A stretch of 64,000 bases of DNA from Bog-756 sp963812525 (GTDB lineage: Bacteria; Actinomycetota; Acidimicrobiia; Acidimicrobiales; RAAP-2): the NCBI GenBank assembly GCA_963812525.1, contig CAWEVL010000010.1, positions 248,001 to 312,000 on the forward strand, read 5' to 3'. A program made the position numbers and the translations under genes. The notes under the pieces are model-generated. The model worked only from the letters and a program-made list of their open reading frames with translations, was not told where the DNA came from and did no database searches. Position 1 is the first letter of the stretch, and each line of letters opens with the position of its first letter. This document shows, in pieces, positions 1-8,540 of the stretch.

Positions 1-50
1 GGCGGTGGGCGGCCGGGCCGGCCGGTCCGGCCGGCACCTGCAATTGGGCG

Positions 51-857
51 GTGAGTCTGCGGCCGACCAACCCGGCGCCGGTCGGCGCACCGGCCGACGG
101 GGTGTTCCGACCCGACCAGCTCGACCGGCTGGAGGCGTACGTCGCCGAGCACGGCTTCGCCACCCTCCGCGGCGTCTTCGACCACACGGAGCTGGCCCGG
201 GCCGAGGCCGAGCTGGCCGAAGCCCAGCGGCTGGTGGCCGACGGCACCCTCGACGTCCGCCACGGGTCGGTGGCCCTCGAGGAGCCGGACGCCACGATCG
301 ACGGGCGGCCCTTCGCCCACTACGTCTACTTCGCCACCCAGGCCTCGGCCGGGGCGGACGCCCTGGTCCACCATCCGGCGCTGGTCGAGGTGGCCCGGCG
401 GACCCTCGGACCCCAGGCCTGGCTGCTCGACTACGAGGTGTTCGGGGTGGTCTACCAGGACGCCCGGCCCGACCCGGGCTCGGGCTACTCCCGCATCGGG
501 TGGCACACCGACCGCCAGTCCGGCCCCCACCTCGACATGTGGCCCGGCGTGGCCTTCACCGTGCACCTCGACCCGACGTCGCCGGCCAACGGGTTCCTCC
601 GGGTGCTCCCGGGGAGTCACCTCGGCGGAACCGGGGGGATCCCGCCGGGCTTCGAACGCGTGCCGGGCGAGATCGCCGTCTACCAGGAGCGCGGCGACGT
701 CCTGTTCCACCACTGCGACCTCTGGCACGGGGCGGCCCGGGGCACGGCCGACGGCGGTGGGGCCGTCCGCCGGCACCTGCGGGGCAGCTGGCACGGGGGT
801 GCCCGGCTCGACGTGGGCCACGGCACCGACGACTTCGTCAGGAACGCCCTGCGGTGA
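51..857 (+). CDS. phytanoyl-CoA dioxygenase (PhyH) family protein
   Basis: This is a predicted non-haem Fe(II)/2-oxoglutarate-dependent oxygenase of 268 aa. The double-stranded beta-helix metal triad is visible: His152 and Asp154 in GWHTDRQ, and the distal His226 in DLWHGA. A basic patch near 240 (VRRHLR) could bind 2-oxoglutarate. The start is GTG at 51; only 50 bases of the window lie upstream, so the operon context to the left is unknown. Family members hydroxylate fatty acyl-CoAs or small molecules. Nothing here identifies the substrate. It lies on the same strand as the dehalogenase that follows 131 bases downstream, but a candidate promoter in that gap suggests separate transcription. 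Confidence 0.8.
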   Translation: MSLRPTNPAPVGAPADGVFRPDQLDRLEAYVAEHGFATLRGVFDHTELARAEAELAEAQRLVADGTLDVRHGSVALEEPDATIDGRPFAHYVYFATQASAGADALVHHPALVEVARRTLGPQAWLLDYEVFGVVYQDARPDPGSGYSRIGWHTDRQSGPHLDMWPGVAFTVHLDPTSPANGFLRVLPGSHLGGTGGIPPGFERVPGEIAVYQERGDVLFHHCDLWHGAARGTADGGGAVRRHLRGSWHGGARLDVGHGTDDFVRNALR

Positions 858-897
858 GGGACGGGCGCCGGCCCGGGGCGGAGGCCCCGGTGGCTGG

Positions 898-913
898 TAC
901 GATCAATTGTCAG
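898..913 (+). promoter_or_regulatory. candidate -10 element with TTGTCAG half-site upstream of dehalogenase
   Basis: TACGAT (898-903) resembles a -10 box and runs into CAATTGTCAG (904-913). The heptamer TTGTCAG recurs in the palindrome beside the MarR gene (2578-2584), so the same MarR protein might act at both places. I see no convincing -35, and a shared heptamer is weak evidence. Confidence 0.22.
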
Positions 914-988
914 ATTGCTTGCCAGTTCCTTCGGGCGGGGCCGGCTCGCCGACGCCCCGCCCGCCGAAAGACAACGAGGTGACCAGCG

Positions 989-1897
989 ATGGAGGTCCTC
1001 CGGACTCCCGACCACTGCTTCGAGGGCCTGCCGCAGTATCCCTTCGAGCCCCACTATGCCGATCTCTCCGATCAGGACGGGGGGACCCTGCGGGTCCACT
1101 ACCTGGACGAGGGTCCGGCCGACGGCCAGGTGGTGGTCCTGCTCCACGGCGAGCCGTCCTGGAGCTTCCTCTACCGTCACATGGTCCCGGTCCTGACCGG
1201 CGCCGGGCTGCGGGCCGTCGCCCCCGACCTGGTGGGGTTCGGCCGATCGGACAAACCCACCCCCCGGGGGGAGTACACGTTCGCCCGGCACGTCGAGTGG
1301 GTGCGTGAGCTCCTCGTCGACCGGCTCGACCTCTCCGGCATCACCCTGGTCGGCCAGGACTGGGGTGGCCTGATCGGACTCCGGCTGGTCGGCGAACACC
1401 CCGACCGCTTCGCCCGGGTGGTGGCGGCCAACACCTTCCTGCCCACCGGGGACTCCCACCCGGGGGACGCCTTCCTCGGGTGGCTCAAGTTCTCCCAGGA
1501 GGTGGAGCCCTTCCCCACCGGGGCGATCGTCAACGGGGGCTGCGCGTCCGATCTCCCGCCGGAGGTGGTGGCCGCCTACGACGCCCCCTTTCCCGACTCC
1601 ACCTACTCGGAGGGGGCCCGCCAGTTCCCCACCCTCGTCCCCATCTCCCCCGACGATCCCGCGGCCGAGGCCAACCGGGCGGCGTGGACGGTCCTCGAGT
1701 CGTTCGACAAGCCGTTCCTCACCGCCTTCTCCGACGGCGATCCCATCACCGCCGGCTCCGACCGCGTCCTCCAGGGCCGGATCCCCGGGGCCGCCGGGCA
1801 GCCCCACACCACCATCACCGGGGGCGGCCACTTCCTGCAGGAGGACCGGGGCCCCGAGCTGGCCGGCGTGGTGGTGGAGTTCGTGGCCAGCACCTGA
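989..1897 (+). CDS. haloalkane dehalogenase-like alpha/beta hydrolase
   Basis: This 302-aa alpha/beta-hydrolase matches the haloalkane dehalogenase pattern. The oxyanion region is HGEPSWS (residues 53-59). The nucleophile is Asp124 in VGQDWGG, the same number as in Xanthobacter DhlA, followed by halide-binding Trp125. The acid is probably Asp251 in FSDGDPIT and the base His281 in GGGHFLQED. An Asp nucleophile followed by Trp separates it from esterases and epoxide hydrolases of the fold. Another Trp (165) lies in the cap and could complete halide binding, as in subfamily I. The start ATG at 989 is preceded by AACGAGG. The expected reaction is hydrolytic cleavage of a carbon-halogen bond in the cytoplasm; the true substrate is unknown. 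Confidence 0.82.
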   Translation: MEVLRTPDHCFEGLPQYPFEPHYADLSDQDGGTLRVHYLDEGPADGQVVVLLHGEPSWSFLYRHMVPVLTGAGLRAVAPDLVGFGRSDKPTPRGEYTFARHVEWVRELLVDRLDLSGITLVGQDWGGLIGLRLVGEHPDRFARVVAANTFLPTGDSHPGDAFLGWLKFSQEVEPFPTGAIVNGGCASDLPPEVVAAYDAPFPDSTYSEGARQFPTLVPISPDDPAAEANRAAWTVLESFDKPFLTAFSDGDPITAGSDRVLQGRIPGAAGQPHTTITGGGHFLQEDRGPELAGVVVEFVAST

Positions 1898-1985
1898 CGG
1901 CCCCACCCGGAGGAGCCCGGCCCGCCGGTGGGTGCTGCCGGGAGCCTCGGGGTCGACCGGCGTCCTGGACGGAGCCGGGAGTCCT

Positions 1986-2549
1986 TCAGGCGTCCCGGCG
2001 CAGTCGGGGATCAGCGACGTTCGCCGCCGAGCGTTGCAGGTAGGTCCTCATGCGGGTCTCCCGCCCTTCACCCAGGACGTCGAGCAGCCGGTGGAGACCG
2101 GCCAACCCCGGCTCCCCGAGATCCTTGCCGAGCTGCCGTTCGACCTCCCGGGCCGCCGCTCGTTGCGCCTCGAGATACGACGCCCCGAGTGGAGTCAGGG
2201 TCACCGACTTCTCCCTGCCGCTCGTCGGTGAATCGGCGATCGACACCCAGCCACGATCACGGAGGCGGCTGACGACCTTGCCCGCACCCTGACGGGTGAT
2301 GCCGAGGTGGCGGCCGATGCTGGCGATCGCCGTGCCCGCGGGGTCCGAGCACAGCCGGAGGACTCGACCGTCGGGAAACGTCCGACCCTCGAAGCCGGCG
2401 GCGGCCATGGCGTCGTCCAGTCGTTGCTGGTAACCGAGCCAGGCGCGGCGCAGGGCGGGCCCCAGCCTGGGGGTCGGTGGGGTCCGGGTGGGACCCTCGC
2501 CCCCGTCCGGTGCCCGGCGGCGGCCGGCGTCCTCGGGCATGCCCCTCAC
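1986..2549 (-). CDS. MarR family transcriptional regulator
   Basis: This 187-aa protein has a winged helix-turn-helix in its middle. The recognition segment is around residues 80-97 (HLGITRQGAGKVVSRLRDRG), followed by the wing (ADSPTSGREKSVTLTPLG), both typical of MarR dimers. The first 30 or so residues are polar and Pro-rich and may be mis-included, or a flexible tail. It is convergent with the dehalogenase and divergent from the phosphoesterase lipoprotein. The shared intergenic space holds a perfect TGACA-GT-TGTCA palindrome, a natural autoregulatory operator. The ligand is unknown. Confidence 0.85.
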   Translation of the reverse strand: MRGMPEDAGRRRAPDGGEGPTRTPPTPRLGPALRRAWLGYQQRLDDAMAAAGFEGRTFPDGRVLRLCSDPAGTAIASIGRHLGITRQGAGKVVSRLRDRGWVSIADSPTSGREKSVTLTPLGASYLEAQRAAAREVERQLGKDLGEPGLAGLHRLLDVLGEGRETRMRTYLQRSAANVADPRLRRDA

Positions 2550-2570
2550 ACTACCCTAATGGAAACTTGG

Positions 2571-2599
2571 TTGACAGTTGTCAGGGCGGCCTGCAGACT
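2571..2599 (+). promoter_or_regulatory. leaderless promoter of the phosphoesterase gene with MarR-type palindrome
   Basis: TTGACA (2571-2576), a 17-base spacer and CAGACT (2594-2599) are followed by seven bases and then ATG at 2607. This is the geometry expected for a leaderless transcript, and it supports that start codon. The -35 box is embedded in the perfect dyad TGACAGTTGTCA (2572-2583). On the opposite strand TAGGGT (plus-strand 2553-2558) could serve as -10 for the MarR gene, with the dyad near its -35. One dimer could therefore repress both genes. Confidence 0.5.
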
Positions 2600-2606
2600 T
2601 CGAACC

Positions 2607-4187
2607 ATGCGGTCATCGACCCGGTTGACGGCCACTCCCAGGCAGTACGGCGGTCGCATGCTGGCCGCCGGGGTCATGACCGTCCTGGCCATCGCCGCCG
2701 CGTCCTGCACCAGTGGATCGTCGGCCCCGGCCACCGCCAGACCCGAACGGGTGGCCGGAGGCCCGAGGGGCACCTACCTGGTCCCGGCCGGCATCCACAA
2801 GATCAAGCACGTGATCGTCATCCAGCAGGAGAACCGGTCCTTCGACTCCTACTTCGGGACGTTCCCCGGTGCCGACGGCATCCCGACCAAGCACGGTGCA
2901 CCGGCGGTGTGCGTACCCGACCCGGCCGGCGGGACCTGCGTGGCACCGTACGTGGACCACGCCGACGTGAACGGCGGAGGTCCCCACTCGGCGGTCAACG
3001 CCGTCGCCGATGTCGACGGCGGCAAGATGGACGGTTTCATCGGCCAGGCCCAGTCCGGTCGGAAGGGCTGTCTCGATCCCACCGATCCGGCGTGCACCAA
3101 CTCGGCACAACCCGACGTGATGGGCTACCACACGGCGAGCGACATCCCCAACTACTGGTCCTACGCCAAGGACTTCGTGCTGCAGGACCACATGTTCGAG
3201 CCCAACGCCTCGTGGAGCCTGCCGTCCCACCTCTTCCTGGTCTCGGAGTGGTCGGCCTACTGCACCCAGGAGGACAATCCGTCGAGCTGTGTCAACGCCT
3301 TGCAGACCAGACCGGCCGAGCGGCCGCAGAACGCCCCGGCCGTCTACGGGGGTCAGGCCGGTCCGAAGAACACCGGGAGGAAGGCCGGCCAACCCATCTA
3401 CGCGTGGACCGATCTGACGTACCTGCTCCACAAGCACCACGTCAGCTGGGGCTACTACGTGGTCAGCGGCACCGAGCCGGACTGTGAGAACGACGCCGCC
3501 GAGACCTGTGGGCCGGTCACCCAGAATGCCAATACCCCGGGGATCTGGAACCCTCTGCCGTGGTTCAACACGGTGCAGAACGACCACCAGCTGGGGAACA
3601 TCCGGGACGTGACCAAGTTCTATGCCGCCGCCAAGGCCGGCGCCCTGCCCGCCGTGTCCTGGGTGGTGCCGTCGGGAGCAGTGAGCGAACACCCTCCCGC
3701 GCCGGTGAGCTTCGGGCAGAGCTACGTCACCAGTCTCATCAACGCCGTCATGAAGAGCCCCGAGTGGGACTCGTCAGCCATCTTCTTGGCCTGGGACGAC
3801 TGGGGTGGCTTCTACGATCACGTCGTGCCCCCCACCGTCGATCAGAACGGGTACGGGCTGCGGGTGCCGGGTATCGTCATCAGCCCCTACGCCAAGCAGG
3901 GGTACGTCGACCATCAGACCCTGAGCTTCGATGCCTACGACAAGTTCATCGAGGACGACTTCCTGCACGGTCAGCGCATCGACCCGGCCACCGACGGACG
4001 ACCGGACCCGAGGCCGGACGTGCGGGAGGACGAGAAGGTCCTCGGGAACCTGATCGACGACTTCGACTTCGACCGAAGTCCGCGGGCACCCGTTGTCTTG
4101 CCGGTCCATCCCAGGACGACCCTCACCGGCACCCCCAAGCCGTCCCAGGTGTCGGCCGCAGCCAAGGCCCCCGACACCGACGGCTGA
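2607..4187 (+). CDS. secreted phosphoesterase lipoprotein (phospholipase C/acid phosphatase family)
   Basis: This 526-aa exported protein carries a lipoprotein signal with a hydrophobic segment (residues 18-34) and lipobox AASC. The mature part is the PF04185 phosphoesterase fold. HVIVIQQENRSFDSYFG holds the metal/nucleophile signature ENRSFD, SWSLPSHLFLVSEWSA is the middle motif, and FLAWDDWGGFYDHVVPP carries the second metal ligands. Family members cleave phosphodiesters of phospholipids or act as acid phosphatases outside the membrane. The frame stays open upstream with an ATG at 2559. I chose 2607 because a leaderless promoter ends exactly there. The gene is divergent from the MarR regulator and probably controlled by it. 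Confidence 0.85.
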   Translation: MRSSTRLTATPRQYGGRMLAAGVMTVLAIAAASCTSGSSAPATARPERVAGGPRGTYLVPAGIHKIKHVIVIQQENRSFDSYFGTFPGADGIPTKHGAPAVCVPDPAGGTCVAPYVDHADVNGGGPHSAVNAVADVDGGKMDGFIGQAQSGRKGCLDPTDPACTNSAQPDVMGYHTASDIPNYWSYAKDFVLQDHMFEPNASWSLPSHLFLVSEWSAYCTQEDNPSSCVNALQTRPAERPQNAPAVYGGQAGPKNTGRKAGQPIYAWTDLTYLLHKHHVSWGYYVVSGTEPDCENDAAETCGPVTQNANTPGIWNPLPWFNTVQNDHQLGNIRDVTKFYAAAKAGALPAVSWVVPSGAVSEHPPAPVSFGQSYVTSLINAVMKSPEWDSSAIFLAWDDWGGFYDHVVPPTVDQNGYGLRVPGIVISPYAKQGYVDHQTLSFDAYDKFIEDDFLHGQRIDPATDGRPDPRPDVREDEKVLGNLIDDFDFDRSPRAPVVLPVHPRTTLTGTPKPSQVSAAAKAPDTDG

Positions 4188-4251
4188 CGGCCGGCGGGTC
4201 GGAGGCCCGCCGAGGCGACCGGGATTGACCGCCGTGGGCCCACCACCCGGG

Positions 4252-5487
4252 TCAGACCGTCGGCAACTCCCCCAGCTGCTCCAGGCGACGGTCGATGAAG
4301 CGGTGCTCGGCGACGTTGTTGGTCTGGGCCCGTGCCCGCCGGTAGCACTCGGCCGCCTGGCGGGGCTGTCCCGACCGGCGCAGGAGGTCGGCCCGGGTGG
4401 CCGCGTAGAGGTGGTAGCCCTCGAGCTCGCGGGCCAGCTCCGGGTCGTCCACCAGTGCCAGGCCGGAGGCCGGTGAGTCGGCCATGGCCACGGCCACGGC
4501 CCGGTTGAGCCGCACCACCGCGGTCGGCTCCCACTCCATCAGGCGGTCGTAGAGGTGGACGATGGCCCCCCAGTCGGTGAGGTCGGAGCGCGGCGCGGCG
4601 GCGTGCAGCGCGGCGATGGAGGCCTTGAGCCCGTAGGGGCCGGTCACCCCGGTGCGCTGGGCCCGATCGAGGAGGGCCATCCCGGTGGCCAACTCGGCCC
4701 CGTCCCAGCGCGAGCGGTCCTGTTCCTCCAGTGTCACCGGCACGCCGGTGGCATCCACCCGGGCCTGGCGTCGGGCGTGCTGGAACCGCATCATCGCCGC
4801 CAGGGCCAGCGGCTCGGAATCCTCGGGGAGCAGTTCGTTGACCACGTCGGACAGCCGCAGGGCCTCGGCGCACAGGTCCACGTTGCACAGCTCGGCCCCC
4901 GACGGGGGCAGGTAGCCGGCGTTGAAGATGAGGTAGAGCACCGCCAGGACCGCCCCCAACCGCTCGGGGAGCTCCTCGGGGTCGGGTACCCGGTAGCCGA
5001 TGGCCGCCTGGCGGATCTTGCGCTTGGCCCGCACCACCCGCTGGGCCAGGGCGGACTCGGAGATGAGGAAGGCCTTGGCCACCTCCTCGGTGGTGAGGCC
5101 CCCGAGGGAGCGCAGGGTCAGGGCCACCTGGGCCTCGAGGCTCAGCGCCGGGTGGCAGCACGTGAAGATCAGCCGCAGCCGGTCGTCGGGGATCGGCTCG
5201 GACCCGTCCCCGAGGTCCCAGGTGATGGACAGCTCGCCCCAGGCCCGCTGGCGGCGCTCCGAGGCCGACACGCTGCGCAGCCGGTCCACCGCCTTGCGCC
5301 GGGCGGTGGTCACCAGCCAGCCGGCCGGGTTGTCGGGCACCCCGGAGGCCGGCCAGGCCACGGTGGCGGCCAGCCAGGCGTCCTGCAGCGCCTCCTCGGC
5401 CAGGTCGAAGTCGCCGAGGATCCCGATCAGGCGGGCCAGGACCCGGCCGCGGTCGGCCCGGTAGACGGACTCCAGGGTCCCGTCCAC
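4252..5487 (-). CDS. ECF42-type RNA polymerase sigma factor with C-terminal TPR-like domain
   Basis: This sigma factor is about 411 aa. Region 2 (GDFDLAEEALQDAWLAA, then PDNPAGWLVTTARRKAVDRLR) and region 4 (QVALTLRSLGGLTTEEVAKAFLISESALAQRVVRAKRKIR) are clear. They are followed by about 200 residues of helical, TPR-like DUF6596 sequence rather than an anti-sigma partner. That architecture defines the ECF42 group, which is typically paired with DGPF/YCII proteins, exactly as found here. The GTG at 5487 was chosen because the conserved N-terminus begins there; the frame upstream is low-complexity shadow. It lies 38 bases downstream of the DGPF gene, in the same operon. Confidence 0.88.
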   Translation of the reverse strand: MDGTLESVYRADRGRVLARLIGILGDFDLAEEALQDAWLAATVAWPASGVPDNPAGWLVTTARRKAVDRLRSVSASERRQRAWGELSITWDLGDGSEPIPDDRLRLIFTCCHPALSLEAQVALTLRSLGGLTTEEVAKAFLISESALAQRVVRAKRKIRQAAIGYRVPDPEELPERLGAVLAVLYLIFNAGYLPPSGAELCNVDLCAEALRLSDVVNELLPEDSEPLALAAMMRFQHARRQARVDATGVPVTLEEQDRSRWDGAELATGMALLDRAQRTGVTGPYGLKASIAALHAAAPRSDLTDWGAIVHLYDRLMEWEPTAVVRLNRAVAVAMADSPASGLALVDDPELARELEGYHLYAATRADLLRRSGQPRQAAECYRRARAQTNNVAEHRFIDRRLEQLGELPTV

Positions 5488-5525
5488 CGGGCCGGACCGA
5501 CCGGTGTCGTCGCGGTGTCCCAGGG

Positions 5526-5873
5526 CTACATCTCCGCCACGGGTCGCACCTCGACCGAGCCGAACTTGGCCGAAGGGATCATGGCCGCGCAGGCCAGCGC
5601 CTGGTCCAGGTTGTCGAAGTCGACGATGTAGTAACCCGACATCCACTCCTTGGTCTCGGCGAAGGGGCCGTCGGTGGTCAGCGTCTCGCCGCCACGGACC
5701 CGCACGGTGGTTGCCGTGCTCGGGTCGTTGAGGGGGTCACCGACGAAGGTGTGGCCGCGGTCCACCAGCTGCTTGCTGAACTCGGCGTAGTCCGCCATCA
5801 GCTGGTCCCACTCGGGGTCGCCCGGCGCCGGGTGGAGCTCCGGGTCGTTGTGGATGATCAACATGTAGCGCAT
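5526..5873 (-). CDS. DGPF/YCII-related domain protein, ECF42 partner
   Basis: This small soluble protein of 115 aa begins MRYMLIIHNDPE and contains TTDGPFAETKEWMSGYYIVD. The DGPF motif names the family, and YYIVD is the usual central strand of the YCII ferredoxin-like fold. Such proteins are conserved neighbours and the main targets of ECF42 sigma factors. Their biochemical role, possibly sensing or protecting against oxidative chemistry, is not settled. It is first in the operon, with the sigma gene following. A candidate ECF42 promoter lies 110 bases upstream, so positive autoregulation is likely. Confidence 0.88.
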   Translation of the reverse strand: MRYMLIIHNDPELHPAPGDPEWDQLMADYAEFSKQLVDRGHTFVGDPLNDPSTATTVRVRGGETLTTDGPFAETKEWMSGYYIVDFDNLDQALACAAMIPSAKFGSVEVRPVAEM

Positions 5874-5888
5874 GGCACTCTCTCTCTA

Positions 5889-5941
5889 CTCTGGTCCGTC
5901 CGCATCGACGGCACTGGCTCTGGTCCGTCTGCATCGACGGC
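5889..5941 (-). repeat. two-copy 24-bp direct repeat (29-bp period) in the DGPF leader
   Basis: A 24-base unit beginning CTCTGGTCCGTC and ending GCATCGACGGC occurs at 5889-5912 and again at 5918-5941 with one mismatch. A more diverged relative (GTCCGTCGGCTGTCGACGGC) follows at 5952-5971. The repeats lie between the proposed ECF42 promoter and the DGPF start codon, in the transcribed leader. They could be a binding site array or a replication slippage relic. Confidence 0.6.
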
Positions 5942-5982
5942 TCCGGTTGACGTCCGTCGGCTGTCGACGGCACCACACAATT

Positions 5983-6009
5983 GACGGAGCCGGCCGGCCC
6001 CGATCGACA
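5983..6009 (-). promoter_or_regulatory. candidate ECF42-dependent promoter
   Basis: On the minus strand TGTCGA (plus-strand 6004-6009), a 17-base spacer and CGTC (plus-strand 5983-5986) reproduce the motif reported for ECF42 sigma factors: TGTCGA at -35 and CGA/TC at -10. Transcription would run into the DGPF-sigma operon with a leader of about 100 bases. The match is by eye and from memory of the published motif. Confidence 0.55.
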
Positions 6010-6067
6010 GCTCGCTCCAACAATCGCCTGCGGTCGCCGAATTCTCCCATGCCGCATCGTCCGGGGC

Positions 6068-7963
6068 TCAGGGGGCGGGGGCGCTCAGCCAGGCCAGCGC
6101 CAACGGGGTGGCGGCGGTCAGGTCGATGGCCGGCTCGTTGGTCGAGAACGACTGGACGTCGTCCCGGTAGACGGCTCCGTGACCTCGGAACGCCGAGTAG
6201 GGGTCACCCCGACCGGCCGGGCAGGCCACCATGCCGTCCACCCGGCCTCTCGAGGCACGGTCGGTCGGTCCCTCGACCGCCGCGCCGGCCAGGATCGGGG
6301 GACGCCCGTCGCTCGAGCCTGCCAGGTTGGCCACCTGGTGCTGGAGGCAGTGGGGGAAGGTGGTGCCGTCACCGACGATGAAGGAGACGCCCCACGGGTT
6401 GGCCCCGAGGTCGTTGTCCATCCACCCCTGGGCCTGGCGGGCGTACGTCGACGTGCCGGTCAGGGCGTCGTACTCGCTGGCCATCACCGACAGGCCGGCC
6501 CCGTGGGACACGGTGTCCGACGAGCTCCACGGGTAGCCGAAGGCGAAGGGCACCGTGGCCGCCACCGCCACCGCCCCGTCCAGCTGGGACCGGAGCTGTC
6601 CGACCAGCTCGGCGATGGTCACGGCCGGCGGGGCGACCCCGGTCGCCAACAGCAGCCGGGCCAGCTCGTAGTGGGCCAGTCCCCCCACGTCATAGAGGTT
6701 GAGGGTGTCCTGGTCGCCGGAGGCCAGGTACGCCGCCGCCCACCGGGCCGCCTGGTCCAGGTAGGCCGTGCGCTGTGGGCCGGGGCCCACCGCCCCGGCC
6801 AGCTCGGTGGCCCCCAGCTCCATGTCGTCGCGCCACTGGGTCTCGGGATAGAAGCCGAAGGGCGCGGTGGTGAGCAGCCGGCCAACGGGCGACGGGTCGG
6901 CCAGCGCGTAGATGTCCTCGCCGTCGCGGAGACAGCCGGCGGCGAACGCAGGATCGGCGGCGGCGAACAGCTGGGCGCACAGGCCGAAGTCGGCCGCCAG
7001 CCGGCCGGCCAGGTTGGGGCTGATGGCCGACCCGGGAGGACCGGCCTCGAACACCGGCCGGTGACGGATGAACCGGTCGGCCGGGTCGGTGCCCCCGTAG
7101 GTGTCGTCGGCCTGGGGCAGCCGCCAGAGGTCGTGGTCGCCCACCGTCTTGGCGTTGCCGACCCCGATCCCCACCTGGTAGTAGAGGGTCCGGGTGGCGT
7201 CGTTCCACATCCGCTCCAACCACTGGTCACCGAAGCGCACCTCGCCCAGGAAGTCCGACGTGCCGGCCGAGGCGCCCATCTGGGCGGGGAAGGACCGGGC
7301 CCCCACCTCGAGGAGGGCCTCGGCGTACGAGGTGGTCTCCACGAATTTGAGGTAGTCGCCGGCGTCCCACCAGCCCCCCGAGGCGTCCACCGTCACCCCG
7401 AGCGGGGTGAGGTCACCGGCGAAGCCGCCGTTGCCGCGCATGACCGGGGTGCGGTAGGTCATGGCCTCCTCGTCGTCGAGATGGCCCGGCGCGGTACGCA
7501 GGGCCGAGGGGAGGTACGCCGGCCCGTCGCGCTCGTTCTGGTAGAAGGTGAGGGCGTTGGTCAGGGCCGGGTGCCACAGTGCCGGTGCCGGTGCCACGGT
7601 GAACACCGGTGAAGAGGTCGGCACCGGGGCGGTCACGGTGAGGACGTAGGTCCCCGGCGCGGTCAGGGCACTGAAGTCGAGCGGCTCGACGTAGGGGTAC
7701 CGGGCGTTCCACCGTCCGGTGGTGGGCCCGGCCACACCGGCCTCGACCGTGGCCCCCGAGGGGTTCTTGACCGCGAACCCGACCCCGGTGAGGTCAGACC
7801 CGGACATCAGGTAGGCCACCTTCGGGCCGTCGGAGGCGTACCCCACCTGGTCGACCCGAATGGCGGTGACCGGGGCCGTCACCGCGGCCGGCGACGCCAC
7901 CGGAGGCACCACCGGTGCCCACCCCACGAGCACCGCCGTCACCGCTGCGACACGCCGGAGCAT
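6068..7963 (-). CDS. secreted glycoside hydrolase family 9 (endoglucanase-type)
   Basis: This 631-aa protein has an N-terminal signal peptide (hydrophobic residues about 5-30). Next comes a CelD-N immunoglobulin-like domain (IRVDQVGYASDGPKVAYL, about residues 37-125) and a GH9 (alpha/alpha)6 catalytic domain. The catalytic Asp pair is in GGWWDAGDYLKF. PHCLQHQVANLAGSSDG is the conserved His motif, and the general acid Glu lies in FSTNEPAID near the C-terminus. Family enzymes cleave beta-1,4-glucans by inversion; some act as exo-glucosaminidases. No dockerin or cellulose-binding module is visible. The gene stands alone, with its 5' end divergent from the DUF2237 gene. Confidence 0.88.
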   Translation of the reverse strand: MLRRVAAVTAVLVGWAPVVPPVASPAAVTAPVTAIRVDQVGYASDGPKVAYLMSGSDLTGVGFAVKNPSGATVEAGVAGPTTGRWNARYPYVEPLDFSALTAPGTYVLTVTAPVPTSSPVFTVAPAPALWHPALTNALTFYQNERDGPAYLPSALRTAPGHLDDEEAMTYRTPVMRGNGGFAGDLTPLGVTVDASGGWWDAGDYLKFVETTSYAEALLEVGARSFPAQMGASAGTSDFLGEVRFGDQWLERMWNDATRTLYYQVGIGVGNAKTVGDHDLWRLPQADDTYGGTDPADRFIRHRPVFEAGPPGSAISPNLAGRLAADFGLCAQLFAAADPAFAAGCLRDGEDIYALADPSPVGRLLTTAPFGFYPETQWRDDMELGATELAGAVGPGPQRTAYLDQAARWAAAYLASGDQDTLNLYDVGGLAHYELARLLLATGVAPPAVTIAELVGQLRSQLDGAVAVAATVPFAFGYPWSSSDTVSHGAGLSVMASEYDALTGTSTYARQAQGWMDNDLGANPWGVSFIVGDGTTFPHCLQHQVANLAGSSDGRPPILAGAAVEGPTDRASRGRVDGMVACPAGRGDPYSAFRGHGAVYRDDVQSFSTNEPAIDLTAATPLALAWLSAPAP

Positions 7964-8070
7964 GCCCGCAGGCTATCCCCGCCGGTCCGGTGGACCCCGG
8001 CCGCCCGACCCGGCCCGTCCGGCCCACCCCGGTGTCGTCAGCCCGGTCCGGCGTGGGCGATACTGCTGGC

Positions 8071-8463
8071 ATGGTCGATCGCAACGTGCTGGGAGCTGCG
8101 CTCGAGCCGTGCGGCACCGACCCGCTCACCGGCTTCTACCGGGACGGGTGCTGCACCACCGGGCCCGAGGACCGGGGCAGCCACACCATCTGCGCGGTGG
8201 TCACGGCCGAGTTCCTCGAGCATCAGCGCTCCATCGGCAACGACCTGGTCACCCCGATGCCCCAGTACCGGTTCCCGGGGCTGTCCCCCGGCGACCGCTG
8301 GTGTGTCACCGCCGTCAACTGGCTCCGCGCCCACCACGACGGGGCGGCGGCCTACGTGGTCCTGGCCTCGACCCATGAGGCCTGTCTGGACATCGTCCCG
8401 CTGGAGGCCCTGCGGGCCCACGCCGTCGACGTGCCTGAGGGGCCCGGTGGACTCGGCGGGTGA
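8071..8463 (+). CDS. DUF2237 family protein
   Basis: This compact 130-aa protein matches the DUF2237 family. Hallmarks are NVLGAALEPC near the N-terminus, TGFYRDGCCTTGPEDRGSHTICAVVTAEFL, and GDRWCVTAVNWLRA. The paired Cys residues (GCC) and conserved Asp/Arg positions are typical, but no function has been established that I know of. I used ATG at 8071, where the conserved domain starts; the frame further upstream is antisense to the GH9 gene. Confidence 0.8.
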   Translation: MVDRNVLGAALEPCGTDPLTGFYRDGCCTTGPEDRGSHTICAVVTAEFLEHQRSIGNDLVTPMPQYRFPGLSPGDRWCVTAVNWLRAHHDGAAAYVVLASTHEACLDIVPLEALRAHAVDVPEGPGGLGG

Positions 8464-8540
8464 CGGCTGCCCACGACCGGCCGAGTAGGGACCAGCCACG
8501 TCGGCGGCTGACCCCCCGGACTTCGCCGCCGACGTGCTGG

